From contig OX439137.1 in assembly GCA_949318235.1 (NCBI GenBank), forward strand, positions 23,795,653 to 23,859,652: 64,000 bases of DNA, written 5' to 3'. Origin of the DNA: Ecdyonurus torrentis. Its lineage: Eukaryota; Arthropoda; Insecta; Ephemeroptera; Heptageniidae. The notes beneath the pieces were generated by a model. That model made no database searches, was not told where the DNA came from, and worked only from the letters and a program-made list of their open reading frames with translations. A program made the translations under genes and the position numbers. Shown here piece after piece: positions 37,935 through 50,730 of the stretch. Positions within the stretch are counted from its first letter, which is position 1, and each line of letters opens with the position of its first letter.

Positions 37935-39304
37935 ACATAACAAGTTTTACACGTTAATCGAACTCTTTTATATTAATAAAAATGCTTCTTCTTCTGCAAA
38001 CTAAATACAAATTATTAAGTTTTAAAATTATCAGATTTGATATTTTCTTTGTTAGTTCTATATTTAAAACTTTGGCAAGTAGTTTGAAATTTAATTTGTG
38101 TTTGTTTTGTAACTGAAAATGTTTTTGGATAAACTAACAAAATTAAAATCATTGAGAACAAATTCCTTCATGAACATGTTCTCTTTTTGAGATTTAGATT
38201 ACATTATATTTAATTATCATTTCATTAAATTCATAGTAATTATTTGACCATACAATATGAGATCAGATGGAGATTTCAGTTGATGCAAAACTCTACTTAA
38301 ATACATGTTATTTCCATATACCAATAGAATTAAATTTTTTATGAAAGAAAATGAGTTTTTTTTAAGCTGCTCAAGTTTATAAGGGCTATGAATTAGTATA
38401 GAAATTTCTCATAAAGTTGAACTATTTATTTTATATAAAACTTAAACTATAATAAAAAATCTTTAATTGTTGTGATAAACGAAACAGTTTCTTGTCTTTT
38501 CTTTATTACGTCATTAAATTTAATTGTAGACATAAACTTCTGAAAACTAGCTCGAGTCGCTACTTAAATTGCTTAAAGTACTTGATCTGAAAAAGCATAG
38601 ATATTTAGGTCTTATTTCTTGAATTTGTTGAGCAATGAAAGTCCTTAAAAATTGCGTTATTTGCAGACCCGTAAAAGAAATTTTTATTATTTCTTATATA
38701 AAATTGTCATCGTGTTGAAGCTCTTATATAAAAAAAATTTAAATATAAAAAAACGGAGAAAATATGCAGTTTTTATCCTCTTAATTATCTAAAATTTTAT
38801 TCACTAGCACACTCTATTAATAAGCTCAAATTTTTTTTTTTTTTTTTTTTTTGCAAATCAACTTCAAATTGAATCATTTTCTTAAACCCAAAATTATTTT
38901 AAAATAAACGACAAGCAATTTATTTTTACTGTTAATTTAAATGACCAATCAAAAGACTAGAATTTTAAAATATTCTTTATTGTAACAAAAAAAAAATAAT
39001 AGAAAAATGTAAATATAATTTCCAAACTACGTATATAAGTAATATTTTTCTGTTAAAAATAGTTAATAAGGGTATTAAGAATTTGAAAGGATTGATGTCT
39101 AGAATTAAAATGAATTTAATATTTAAAACGAGCTTAAATAATCTTTTATTTCAATTATTCTATATTTTTAAATTTAACATTCAAAGAACATCGAAAAATG
39201 TTTTGTATGTGAAATGAATAAAAAACTTATTCAAACTTTTTTTAGTATCACAAAAATAAAGCAACTATATTTCACAATGTATTGAAACGTCTCTGCTATC
39301 GATA

Positions 39305-39384
<80 letters not shown>

Positions 39385-39880
39385 GAGATCAATTTACTTT
39401 CAAACATGACAAAAGAGTTACAAAGTTTGAATATTTTCAATGTTTGAGGTTCTATTCAATCAATGCATTGAAATTCTCTGATATATTTGGTGTAGGTAGG
39501 TGGGGGGAAGTTGTCAATCTGTCTATCTCTTTATCTGTGGCCAGCTAGTATAGATTAATGATTCATCTAAACTATGTATTCACACATCATTGAGTCATAT
39601 TAGAACTCTGTTTACACGTCGATTCAACTACATGGTGATCAAAAAACATACAACATGTTTTGAGGTTATCATTGCATTGTCAGCATTTCTATTGTATTCC
39701 AACATATTGTATGGACATTGGTGTAATATTTTATAACTTATATCAATAGAATGTGTTTGTATATTTATAGTTAAAGTATTCTTTTTTATCATAGATGCAT
39801 ATTTTCTATATAATTATAGCAAACGAGTATAGAATATTATTTCCCGAATGTAAACGAGTAAACTTTTATATCACACAAGT
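37935..39880. other. Sequence upstream of the TMEM200-like exon
   Basis: AT-rich with poly(T) 38831-38852 and (GA)n 39309-39381. I cannot identify a promoter or a further 5' exon. Confidence 0.5.
39309..39381. repeat. (GA)n microsatellite
   Basis: About 36 GA units. Confidence 0.98.
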
Positions 39881-39884
39881 TCGT

Positions 39885-40050
39885 TCTGTAAACTTCACAA
39901 ATATATTTATCCTTTTTTCTATGTTTATATGTATGGTTGATCATTGTTATTTCAAAAAACAAGATCAACCAATGAATGTATCTATTTTTTTGGGCAGCCA
40001 ATCATTGTTAAGGAGCTTCATTGTTCTTTACAGAAAAAACTGCAATAGTG
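39885..40050 (+). mobile_element. Repeat family H, copy 2
   Basis: GGTTGATCATTGTTATTTC, AAACAAGATCAACCAATGAA and CAGCCAATCATTGTTA match the copies at 61405-62020 and, reversed, 27305-27650. An open frame across it is repeat-derived. Confidence 0.65.
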
Positions 40051-40054
40051 TATA

Positions 40055-40555
40055 TAAACATTTTCCCCCCAAGAATTCAAAAAATATTACAATGAACGAT
40101 CACCGTATGCTTTTACATTTGTAAATTTTGGGGGTAATATGAACAGAAGCTACTATAGAAGCTATAAAAAAAAAATTATTGTAAATTATTACAAAAAAAT
40201 AACGTTATTATCAATTAAAATTTATCAATAAATTTATATTTAAAAAAAATGTATTATCAATTAAAATTTATCAAAAAGTTTAAGATTTAAAATATGAATA
40301 ATTATATATAAAAAAGTGTTTAAGTATTTTTTATACTGAGTTAAACCATTTTATAAAAATTAAAAATTATAAATATGGATTATTTAAAAAACATTTATTT
40401 ATAAGTAAAAAAAAAAAAAAAAAAACATTAACATTATGAATTTTGTGTCTATACTAATTTAAAATTGTAACTGACTGTACTGTTAAACAGTTGGGTTAAA
40501 TTGAAAGGTTCTGTAGCCTGATTTCGCCCAATAAAAGCCGTTAATTATTATTATT
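40055..40555. other. Gene-free AT-rich stretch
   Basis: Small direct repeats of ATCAATTAAAATTTATCA near 40209 and 40255. Poly(A) 40407-40425. No gene. Confidence 0.4.
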
Positions 40556-40557
40556 AT

Positions 40558-40851
40558 TAGACCGGTTGCACTCATATTTAAGAGCTTCCATTTTGTTGGT
40601 CAGGAATACATAGGCTAACATAGGAAAAACATCATTTTTATGTTTTTAATAGCAAAAGAAGCTTCAAACCTCTATCAAAGCCTTATTTCTAGCTCCTAAT
40701 AAGTTCGAAGAATATGAGAAAAATTCGTTCAGTTGAAATAAACTTTTTTAATGTGAAAAATAAGAAGAAATGATGATTCCCCTATGGTGGATAATGCATT
40801 AGGCACCACAAACATGGCGACAAAGCTCAAGAATGTGCAAGAGGTCTATAC
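40558..40851 (+). mobile_element. MITE family D, copy 3
   Basis: The best-preserved ends of the family: TAGACCGGTTGCACTCATAT and GAATGTGCAAGAGGTCTATA. It shares the interior AGCTTCAAACC..TTCGAAGAATATGAGAA with the other copies. Confidence 0.85.
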
Positions 40852-40854
40852 CAG

Positions 40855-41690
40855 CCTACCTATAGTGTCTGTTCTTCTACTTTTATTTAGCATCTCCTTC
40901 CTACTGCTCTATAGAAGAAATTGACCGGAAATTTAATCATATACAAATGAATATTTTCGAGTAGTGATATACATTATTAGTTCAGTTTTTTGTTAATATT
41001 TTACATTCAATTTTTGTATTGAAATTAAAATATAAAAATAATTAAATAAAATTTGAGTTATTTCAAAGAAAAAAAAAATTGTATGACAAATAATTGGAAT
41101 AGTGCACAGGTTCAAAGTACGCCAAAATACATATATATTTTTATTATGAATTATTTTTACTGTATAAGCAATTTTATCTCATTTTTAGTATCAATAAATT
41201 TGCCTAGCTTTCAAATGTGCGCACAAAACATTTTTATTTTAATATCAAATAATAATTACCCATCAAAAATAATTACAATGTTTACTGTAATAAAAAGACA
41301 AATTCAAATTTTTATTAAAATGTAAGCATGATTATAAATTATTATCAAAAAGTTTCATTCATATTGATAATCGATTGAAAATTAGAATAGTTAAAAAAAA
41401 ATTTACTCTCACTCTTGTAAAATAATGATGGTAATAGTAGTGAGATATAAAATTTAACAACGCTATTTAGTCATATAGAGAGCTGTTAAATTTGATAGCC
41501 TCTCTCTCTCTCTCTCTCTCGTTCATATTCGTATCACATTGCTTGAAGAACCTTAATATTGGTGCTTATTTGCAGAGCAAGAGAGGTCGGTCAAGATAGT
41601 TACAAAATACAGGTATAGTAAGAAGAAAAAACTGTACAGAAATAATATGGTGCACTTCATCTCACCTAAAGTCCTTAGGAATCCTAAGTA
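40855..41690. other. Gene-free AT-rich stretch
   Basis: A short (CT)n lies at 41500-41520. A 90-codon low-complexity frame at 41053 is not supported as a gene. Confidence 0.5.
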
Positions 41691-41695
41691 ACTCC

Positions 41696-42037
41696 TTAAA
41701 GGAATAGACCAGAGAAAAACATAAACATTTATATCACAAAACACATGATGGGATTTACATAAATAACATTAATTGGTCTCAGAACCCAACTATAGCGCCA
41801 TAGAAGTGATCAGAAAAATTCGATTTGTGCAACCCGCACAACATTTTCATACTAGTTTTTGCCTGTTTCTGACGTCATAAACAAATATTCACGCAAATTG
41901 CATACTTTACAGTTTTTTCACGCTCTCTTGTGGGGCCACATTTACATTCTGGTAAAAATTATCTTTATTTTTGTAGATCCGATTTTGTGTTTAATGATTA
42001 AAAAGAACATGTTGTTTCATGTTTTCTATGTCTTAAA
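41696..42037 (+). mobile_element. MITE family A, copy 6
   Basis: A 342 bp element between TTAA sites. It starts TTAAAGGAATAGACCAGAG, has CGATTTGTGCAACCCGCACA and TGACGTCA at 41870, and ends GTTTTCTATGTCTTAA. Confidence 0.85.
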
Positions 42038-42473
42038 AAAATTCGATAGATTTTTTTAGTAAGTGTCATTATTTATATTTCTAACGGTAAAAAATTTGAT
42101 GACTTAATGCCTGTACAGTACAATATAGTTGATCTAACAGAACTTAAATGTTCAATCTATCATTCGCATTAATGTGATATAAAAAAAAATCCTGATTTGA
42201 AAAGAAAAATAAAGAGCTCATAAATATTGGTTTACAATACATCATGATAGTGTTGAGTGCCAAACAAACTCAATTTTTTCATACAATAATTGGCTTGCTT
42301 GCTTGCAATCGACCTAAAAACCTATTGATATATTATAGGTACTTAATATTTTGGCACCTCTTACTATTTTATGTGTGTCTTATATTGCTTTATGGACCAT
42401 CAACTTTTATTTAATAGCTTAATAGTATATATAAAAAAAAAAACACATAGAAAATATGTAGAACATGCATTTA

Positions 42474-43095
42474 CCACACAGAAAAAAATTACTTCCTCTG
42501 GCAGGTACATGAATCCTATATTTTGCAATAGGTACACTTTAATTTAGAACAGGTAGTAATAAAATACATACATATATATCATGTCACCATAATCCCTTTC
42601 GGGGTAGGCCAGGACGAATCCTTTCTAGTAAGAGGGCTTACAATGATCTGTGGCTTACCAAAGCACAGGATCCACCCTTAAACACCATACTCCTCTGGGT
42701 TCCTAATACCAGACCTGTGCAGCTCAGACCACCAAATATTACGACGGCAGTACTCACCACCGAGAGATCAAACTGCCTGGCCTACCTACGTATTTTAGCG
42801 GCAACGTACTCATTGAAACACACTGAAACTTCACCGTTCTAACCACCGCTCTTACAAGCTGGCCCTTCAAGGACAACCCGGCTTGGTATCGAACGCCGAA
42901 CCTCCAGCATGCCAAACGAACACGCTAGCCACTACACCACACAGGGAATCTGTAAGTGCGTCACACCTTTATTGTAGCATATTGCAACTGCATTTGGTAT
43001 TATTGTAGTATAATAATACCTATGTTCTAGGTTATATGTCTACCTATTGCATTTAATTCCATTAAGTATTATTTATTTTCCGTGCATGAAATTTG
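42474..43095 (+). mobile_element. Family J element interrupted by a SINE
   Basis: The outer parts match the uninterrupted copy at 57938-58182: left part ATTTTGCAATAGGTACACTT and AGGTAGTAATAAA; right part GGTATTATTGTAGTATAATA and ATGTCTACCTATTGCATTTA. The ends CACAGAAAAAAATTAC and TTTTCCGTG are inverted. Removing 42575-42949 restores one continuous element. Confidence 0.75.
42575..42949 (-). mobile_element. tRNA-headed SINE
   Basis: On the minus strand the head contains a polymerase III A box TGGTGTAGTGG (42939-42929), fitting TGGYNNAGTGG, and a B box GTTCGATACC (42894-42885) at tRNA-like spacing. The head as a whole looks like a degenerate tRNA with the B-box arm GGTTCGGCGTTCGATACC. Downstream (lower coordinates) is a body with CACAGGTCTGGTATTAGGAA and CCTCTTACTAGAAAGG, ending GGTGACATGAT and a short TA-rich tail. 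The body is homologous to 48690-48915 and 52552-52780. The element is nested in a family J MITE. Confidence 0.85.
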
Positions 43096-43099
43096 AATA

Positions 43100-43555
43100 A
43101 TGAATATCATTCTACTTGATTTGAAACGTATGGAAAAAGCTCGAGACTTACAAAAGTAACAATGTAAGACATCTCTAATCAACTTATGGAAATGCACTTT
43201 TATATTTTTTCTTTGTATTTTTTTGTTTGCTATAAAATAAAAAATATTCTACTTATATAATAGTCAGCATATTTAAAAATCTTGTAAAAAAAATATTGAT
43301 GACCAAAGAGTATTACAGTGCAAAAAATTATCCAGATGAAAATACTAAAATGACGTTGAATATGCTGAAAATAAGTAAACATAAAGTTCTGAAAAGGAAC
43401 TCTCGTGTTACTGAGCTCTAAATGTTAATATAATTATATTTTAAGTTATATTTTATAATACAGTTAGTTATAGAGATGACGACGAGACGTATGTTGTGCA
43501 ACATATTATTATAATGATGTGATGTTACTGTAAACTAAGGAATTTATATTAAACA
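43100..43555. other. Gene-free AT-rich stretch
   Basis: Nothing recognised. Confidence 0.4.
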
Positions 43556-44102
43556 GGTAATCCAAAGAGAAGCTCCGCCCACAAAACAGGAAACAGCTGG
43601 GGCATCAAACACTCGCTTAGTCAATTTGTGTATTTATTATCAGTTTTAATATTAAATGTTTATTTCTTACCTTATATATTGGTTAATTCATAGCATTAAT
43701 TTTTGTTATTTATCCATGTAATTAAAAAAATTTACGATACCAAAAAATTGTGATAAGAGAAAATATATGATTTCGAAGTGTTTGTTGCCTATTTTTCATT
43801 GGTCAGCCAGGCAACAAATTCAAAAAATATGCGCCATAATAAGTGATAAAAAATGCTTTTTTTACATCACCTCTCATTTAAATATGATAATCCCCAAATT
43901 CTAGAGCATAACACTAAAATGCGAGCACTGAATTGAAGTTTCTTACAATATCACTTATGTGAGACCAAAGTCCACTATTCACTTACACGAGAGCTGAAAC
44001 TTTACTTGATTTACATTAGTTTTTATGGCTCTAAAAACAGAGGCATCAAACAATCGATACACGTAATTCACCGGAAGTGCATTTTCGCGCTTTGGATTAC
44101 CT
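43556..44102. mobile_element. 547 bp MITE family P with GGTAATCCAAAG ends
   Basis: GGTAATCCAAAG at 43556 is exactly inverted as CTTTGGATTACC at 44091-44102, followed inward by weaker matches (AAGCTCCGCCCAC and GTGCATTTTCGCG). Subterminal GGCATCAAACACTCG and GGCATCAAACAATCG are direct repeats. The interior has no long open frame. Confidence 0.7.
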
Positions 44103-44104
44103 AT

Positions 44105-45540
44105 TTAATACAAATACCTTACTGTAAACTACCAATGTCTAATGAATATAAATAAAACTAAAACTAATATGTTCCAGAAATCAACTACAGATAGAAATAT
44201 AAATGATAAGTAAAACAATTCAAGTATTTTCTTTCTTGTCGTAAGCAAGTTATAAAGTTTAAGTATATATATAAAAAAAAATCGAGTTTTAAATATTTTT
44301 AGTAAAAATTCCCCAAAAAACATCATATTTACAAGATCTTACGACAGACTAATAATGCTTTTGAAATTGCTAAGAATTATGTCTTACGTTTGTCTACGAT
44401 GCTCATCTTTAGTATTGAAATAACAGCCTCGAGCGTAGATTTGAGCTACTGCTTAACGTGAAGCGTGAGAGCACACCACGATGCGTATGTTTACATGCAT
44501 TACATTATGACGCCGTACAACATTTGGGGGGTGCATCATGATTTATGTGATTGTATCGACCATCCTGCAAAGACATTTCCAAGGTTTTTCACGGGTGGAT
44601 TCCGGGTTGTGTATTTTGCTCACGTAAGTGTTTGTGGTTTGCATTAAATCTGATGATAAAACTCCTCTCTTTATGGGACTATGATAAGAAAGATGTAACA
44701 CGATAACACAGTATGCGAAAAAACAATTTGTTTGATCTTTTTTAAAAAACAATTTTCAACTTCATAAATTTGTAATAGAAAGTTCGAAACCCAACCTTAC
44801 CAAGCTAATAAAATAAAAATGACCTTGAAGACGACAAATTATTATACCTTATTAGTATTAAAAAACAACAACTGTTTTTTCATTAAAAAAAAAAAAAAAA
44901 AAAAAGGTTAGCAAGAAGAAAAATACAAAGATTATTTTTTTTTTGTAATAATAAAACATTTTTACTTAAATTTTACTACAACTATTGATTCTAGCGTATT
45001 CCCTTATCATTATTATTTTCATAAGACAATATTGACCTGTGATAGTTTAAGAATAAATTAACAAAATAGATTTATTTCGAATCGAGATCTTATTTCTGTG
45101 AGAGAGAAAAAAGAGTATGTACTTTCTATTTTCTGTGACTAAAACTTCAACAAACTATTGATGTGATGACATTATTGAAAATGTACTCGTTATATCGTTA
45201 AAGAAAGTTGTAAATAATAGCATAACATTACGTAAAATGTGAGAAATAAATTTAGAACGTATAAGCTAACATTACACATTTTAAACATATTCCAAATACA
45301 GTTTTTTTAAGATAAAATCTTATTGTACTTTAATAAAAAATTCTGTGTACTTAAGTACTACTGTTATTGATGGGAGAAAGGGTGGTTTAAAATATGTTAA
45401 ATTTTTTTCTGTAGTATTTTACCATGTAATACAGAATTCAATGAGTCTTCAAAATTCCGATTATGCCCTCATAAAAAAAAAGTCAATGATTAATGACAAG
45501 ATGGGAATATAAAAAATACACATATCATATTATGATATAT
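44105..45540. other. Gene-free stretch
   Basis: Poly(A) 44885-44905. A patch at 44470-44640 (TACATGCATTACATTATGAC) weakly matches 53470-53560 (TACATGCATTCCATGACG) and may be another diverged repeat. No gene. Confidence 0.4.
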
Positions 45541-45544
45541 TCCT

Positions 45545-45706
45545 TAACCCTTCTGTATCTCACAAACTGGTGAGAAAACTTGTAAAATAGGCTACCTTCT
45601 TAGCCATATCTATTATAGACTTGGATTTTATGACGTCATGCAGTTCTAAAGTTACCTATTTTACAGCTAGTTTGTGATTATATAAAGTAGAATTGAGGGA
45701 CATAAT
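45545..45706. mobile_element. Palindromic MITE family O with a central CRE octamer
   Basis: The left arm TCTCACAAACTGGTG and CTTGTAAAATAGG pair imperfectly with CCTATTTTACAGCTAG and TTTGTGATTATA. AACCCTTCTG and AATTGAGGG mark the outer ends. TGACGTCA is at 45631, near the centre. Confidence 0.6.
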
Positions 45707-45709
45707 ATG

Positions 45710-46663
45710 TGTGTCCCATCTCATGAATTTTACGTTTTTGATTGAATGTTTTGCAACCAGGAACCCTTTATTACGTCACGTATTATACTGATTCTAACTT
45801 TCAGTTTAATAACAAATAGCATGTTAAGTTAAAAAATGATTATAACAAACTGCTATTGTTTCCTAGAGAGGGAAATTTGAATCGTGCATAAAAAATGAGC
45901 TGAGAGTCGGAAGACATGTAAGGGATATTGAAAAGTGTTGCGATGATAAAGGATAATAATTAAGTGTTCTTTGCCCACGCCACCTGTGGTTGGCTAGATT
46001 TCTCCTGCCATAAGTCCTATTGCATAAAACCAATTGTTGAAATATTATTTTCTTAAGCTTAAAACAGAAAATTAAGAATCCCCTAAAATCTTGTAAGGAT
46101 TTTCTTTTTTATCTGAAAATTTTGTCATTAGTTTTTCTCTTATTAAATTTTATTCATACGAAAAAAAAATTTCAACAACGGCAGCAGAAGACAATAATAC
46201 TGACATTATTTATGAAGTAAAGTATAGTAAATAAATTATACACTAGAAATTTTTCAACGTTGTAAAGTTATTATCTTATTATTATTATATTTTTTTACAA
46301 AATGAGAAAAGATTAAAATAAAAATAAATGGGTACTTTAAACATTTTTTTTTTATTACCAAGATAACTTTTCTTTTTCTAATTCCACGACAAATTTAAAA
46401 GTTTTACAATAAAAAGAAATTTGAACTTTTTTCCACGCTTTTTATTTGCTTGTTCACCCACTTCCCGTTCACATTTGGCTTCTATATAATTCTACAAATT
46501 AACTTTTATTACACTCGAAGAAAATTATGTGTTTCGATCTAGTTGTATTTTTATTACGTCTATAGCAAAATAATAAGAAAAATAAATAGATTATTATTTT
46601 TTTCTTCTGAAAATTCATAAATTTGTATACAAAAATTACAGCATCATTGACAAGTACGGAAAG

Positions 46664-46760
<97 letters not shown>

Positions 46761-47100
46761 AATGAGACGAGATGAGGGAGTTGAGATGAGAAGAAAATGC
46801 ACAAATTAATGTTTTTTCTTTCATTTTTATACTTTGTTGTTGAGTGACTACTTGCATCATTATAAATATACAATATATCTCAAGTTCAACGGCTTCTGTC
46901 ACAAAGACTCCTACCAATTTCTATTGTTTTAACTCACCCTACGAACATATGTTGTGGTTTCTGACTAAGAAATGATGTCACTTTATACCTGCTGCAAGGG
47001 ATGCAGTAGTGACCCAAGCATGACGTCATAACTTATTTTAGACTAAAATAACACGAAGGATCTCTTGAGGAGTCTGTGCTACATATTTTAATGTGTACTT
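45710..47100. other. Gene-free stretch with a GA array
   Basis: (GA)n 46663-46757. A TGACGTCA at 47021 lies in sequence I could not assign to a repeat family. The two minus-strand frames through the GA array are artefacts. Confidence 0.5.
46663..46757. repeat. (GA)n microsatellite
   Basis: About 46 GA units with one AAA interruption near 46671. A minisatellite-like GAGATGA stretch follows. Confidence 0.97.
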
Positions 47101-47103
47101 GAG

Positions 47104-47705
47104 TATAGGGTGAATGCATTCATATATTAAAGTTAACACCATACTTAATCACTCAATAACATGGACCGGTATAAGAAAATGACTGTTTTATTTTCATTTA
47201 TTTATAAATTACAAGGTATATAATCAAACCATAGCATAGCCATATCGGTCGATTCATTTGATTTTGTAAAAATTTCATTACAAAAATTTCAAAATTTCAT
47301 TCATTAACTTATTTTGCCAGTTTAAAAATACTTAGCAATATTTTTAAGAGCATTGATGTTGTTTATAAGTTAAATTAATTGTTTTTTTAAGTAGGTGAAA
47401 AAAATCATAATAACTAGAGAGCGCAAAAATAGTGGACTATCGTCGATGATTTTTGGTGCAAATAGTCGATAAATAGTCAAATTTATACAAAAAAAAAAAA
47501 AAAAAAACGGAAACGAAAACGAAAAAACGAAAAAAAAAGTCAACTTTTTATATATAAATTTATATAAATACTCTAATAATAACCAAATTTTTTTAACGAT
47601 CCCCCCCCTTCAAAGCTGAAAAATGAAATTTGTTCTATGCTGAGAATTGTTATTCATTGCTCCATAAGCGCATTCAGTATGACGTCATGTGCATACACCC
47701 TATAT
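47104..47705 (-). mobile_element. MITE family B, copy 6, with two insertions
   Basis: The outer ends ATAGGGTGAATGCATTCATA and GTGCATACACCCTATA are intact and the octamer is at 47680. About 110 bp of foreign sequence sits near 47210-47320, and another 150 bp or so (A-rich, CGAAAACGAAAAAACG, ending in a C run) near 47420-47620. Confidence 0.7.
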
Positions 47706-48027
47706 AGTCAGGCTTTAACACTATAACTCCCCCAGCTAATAACGTTTACTTACAAACGTTATGTAACAATGTAATAACATTTTTGCCTACGCAACTGTCA
47801 ATGTAAATTTGAGATATTTCACAACGAAAATTTATTACTTTTTCTTACAGTGTTCTTTAATTTTGATTTTTTTCTTTCTGATTTTTAGCCAAAGACTATA
47901 ACTTACATTCAACCGTATTACAATCTTGAAATGTGAAACTGAAGATAAAAAAAGATAAAAGAGATTTTTTTTTTATTATTGAGTTTATTTTATATAATGG
48001 AGTTGTGCCAAATTAATAAAGTAAAGC

Positions 48028-48054
<27 letters not shown>
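48028..48054. repeat. (GA)n microsatellite, short
   Basis: About 13 GA units. Confidence 0.95.
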
Positions 48055-48058
<4 letters not shown>

Positions 48059-48338
48059 ATTACGATAAAAGCTGGATTCCACTGTAAAGATGAACGCGTC
48101 ACTATATAAGAGTTTTAATATAGAGTATAAAAGTTATTTTTATTTAATTAAAATTTACCGTATATTATGAACAGTATTTAAATTATTCAACAAACTATTT
48201 TTTGCTTTAAAAAAATAAAATTAAAAATGTTAAAAAAAAAAATGTTTATGTATACGATCATTAAATGTAATATTTAATGTCGGTTTAAATTTAGAGAAAG
48301 CAGTCACAACTTTACTATAAAAAAATTGTTTCATGTAA

Positions 48339-48451
<113 letters not shown>

Positions 48452-48689
48452 AGTTTTCCTATTTTTGCAATGGCTTTTTCACTAACATAACTACTGTTTA
48501 CAAATTTAATAGCTATATTAGTAAGTGAAAGAAAAATATTAAGTTACAATAAGTTGAATTTTTACAAAAGCATTGGGTGATTCAAATGAAACGTAATAAG
48601 AAATAAGATTTAATTATGTTCCGTGTCTTTACAGAGTAGAACAAGTCAAGTCAAAACAAAAAATACAATATAAAGGTAAAAAGGTAAGT

Positions 48690-49023
48690 ATCATGACGCC
48701 AGTGTTCAGTGTAGGCCAGGATTAAACCGTTTCAGTATAGGCTTTTAATGTATGATCTGATGCTTACCAAACCTCAGACTCCACCCGTTATCACACTCTT
48801 CTGGGCTCGACTACCAGATCTGTGCATCCCGGACCACTGACTCTCGGAAAACCAAGTGTTGACAGCACTTGCGTTAGCAAGCAGTGGTCAAACTGCCAGC
48901 ACAGCCACGCCGCCAGTCTTTGTACAGGTTCCACCCATCCAAGTATTAACCACGCTCGACGTTGCTCAACTTCGGTGATCCAACGCAGATCGGTTCAGAC
49001 AACGCGATGACTGTGCCATCGTA
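48690..49023 (-). mobile_element. 5S-rRNA-headed SINE (SINE3 type)
   Basis: On the minus strand the first 100 bp (49022 to 48922) are clearly derived from 5S rRNA. They include GTTGTCTGAACCGATCTG, an A-box-like AGTTGAGCAACGTCGAGC (48971-48954), GTGGTTAATA and the C-box CTTGGATGGGTGG (48943-48931). These are the internal promoter elements of 5S genes. The rest is a SINE body with CAAACCTCAG-type and GGCCTACACTG-type segments ending GGCGTCATGAT. The body is shared with the copies at 52552 and, with a different head, 42575. The 5S part is too diverged and too short to be a functional 5S gene. Confidence 0.9.
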
Positions 49024-49078
49024 CAATATATATTATTAAATATTTCAACATACTATCTTTGAACACATGACAGTATAG

Positions 49079-49387
49079 CTATAGGGTGTATATGCAGATG
49101 ACGTCATATTTAATGCGCTTGGAGGCCATACTGGAGTAGTGCATAACATTGCTCAGCATAGGACAAACTTAATTTAAGCCAATTTTCTTTGGGAAATCGG
49201 TTAATTTTTTGTTATTGTTATTTTTCTCACATACTTGAGATACTAATTCAACATATTTACAGCATCAATGCTCTCAAAAATATTCCATAGTGTTTTTAAA
49301 CTGGCAAAATGATTTTTTTTTTCTTATGCCATGTTATTGAGTTATTCAACATGGCGTCGACTTTATCATGAATGCATATACCCTATA
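49079..49387 (+). mobile_element. MITE family B, copy 7 (best preserved)
   Basis: The ends TATAGGGTGTATATGCA and TGCATATACCCTATA are perfect 15 bp inverted repeats apart from the outermost bases. Octamer at 49099, CTGGAGTAGTGCATAACATT, and CATGTTATTGAGTTATTCAA near the right end. Confidence 0.88.
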
Positions 49388-49389
49388 CT

Positions 49390-50072
49390 GTGATCATAAT
49401 ATAGTCTTATCATGTATGAATCTTTCATGTATTATTAATTTAAATAATACTGTATAGTGTACAGTATGTTTGAGATGTACAAAAAAAAAATGCACTTGTC
49501 TGACGAAGCAAAAGTGCATGCATAGTACGTTTTTGTGAAAAATGTATGCCATAATGCCAGTCCTTTATGTTATTGTATATGACATGCGCATTTAAAAATA
49601 CCAAATAAAAATACCAAGAGAAAAAAACTTGGCAATAATTTCCCTGCAGAACTCTGCTGAAAAACGTTACTTTATTATCATTAAAAAAAATAATGATATC
49701 TGATTTGAAATTTTTCAATTTTCCACTTAAAAAAAAATTAGTCTCTATACGTTTAATTGGAGCCCCCCCCCCCCCCCCCGCTATACTAGATACAGATGTA
49801 GGTATGTATGAGTGATTCTGGCTCAATGTTAAATTTAACTTAACATTGTTAACAAATGCCTTCGTTATTTAATGCTTACTTTTAATTATTAAATTCTTAT
49901 TATAATTAGATTAATAACCCTTAAAATTTTATAAGTAGATTATATATTCTGACTTAGCGAGAGAAATTTTAATGACGTTACTCTTTTATACAATATGTTT
50001 TAAAGTAAAACAAAACTTAAAAAAAATACAAGTAGGAAAAAAAAAACTTTTTATCGTTTCAAAAGGAGATCC

Positions 50073-50108
<36 letters not shown>

Positions 50109-50730
50109 GTTTTATCTCAAGATTTAAAGTTATAAAACTTATCTTCGACAAACAATATGACAAAATTCAAGTTATTATAATATTTCTTTTACAGATTTAG
50201 TGAACTTCCAAACTTATTTGCAGTAAATATAAAATATATGAAGCAATAAAATACTTAGCACTTTATTATTACTTTATTATAAGTGGTTGAGTGACCTAAA
50301 TTTTCTTTACACCTTGGATAAAAATAAACAACAGGTGGAAAGAAAGGATGCAGCTACTCCACTTCCCTTTTTTATCAGTTTTTTGTTCTAAATACTTTGC
50401 ACTTTAAGTTAAAAATCGATGAAAAGTTCGAGAGTAGCGCGCAGCAGGGAAACAGTTTCCAGTTCTCTCTTTAGGCTTGGAAAATATAATACTTTAATGT
50501 ATCTGCTACCTCATTTTTAGAATAATATATGAGTTTTAATTAAGAATTAGACATACGTTATTTTTCATCTTTATTTATGTTTTCAACTATTACATGTTAA
50601 AGGAACTACAGTATAATAAGCTGTTCTATTAAGAAAAACCGTAATATAATAATGTGTGAGAAAAATACAACCTTTTTTTTTTTTTTTTTTTTTGTCTTCA
50701 TGAATTTTATTTTGAGGTTAAATTAATTCA
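49390..50730. other. Gene-free stretch with homopolymers
   Basis: A C run of 17 at 49763-49779, poly(T) 50077-50106 and 50673-50693. The 128-codon minus-strand frame at 49440-49826 runs through the C tract (a Gly run) and has no domain I recognise. Confidence 0.55.
49763..49779. repeat. poly(C) tract
   Basis: 17 C in a row, rare in such AT-rich DNA and prone to sequencing error. Confidence 0.9.

Noticed and set aside
42880..42949. A real tRNA gene
   Set aside because: A and B boxes are present, but I could not fold a proper acceptor stem, and the sequence runs directly into a SINE body.
48922..49022. A real 5S rRNA gene
   Set aside because: Only about 100 bp with many departures from the 5S consensus, fused to a SINE body and single; it is a SINE head.
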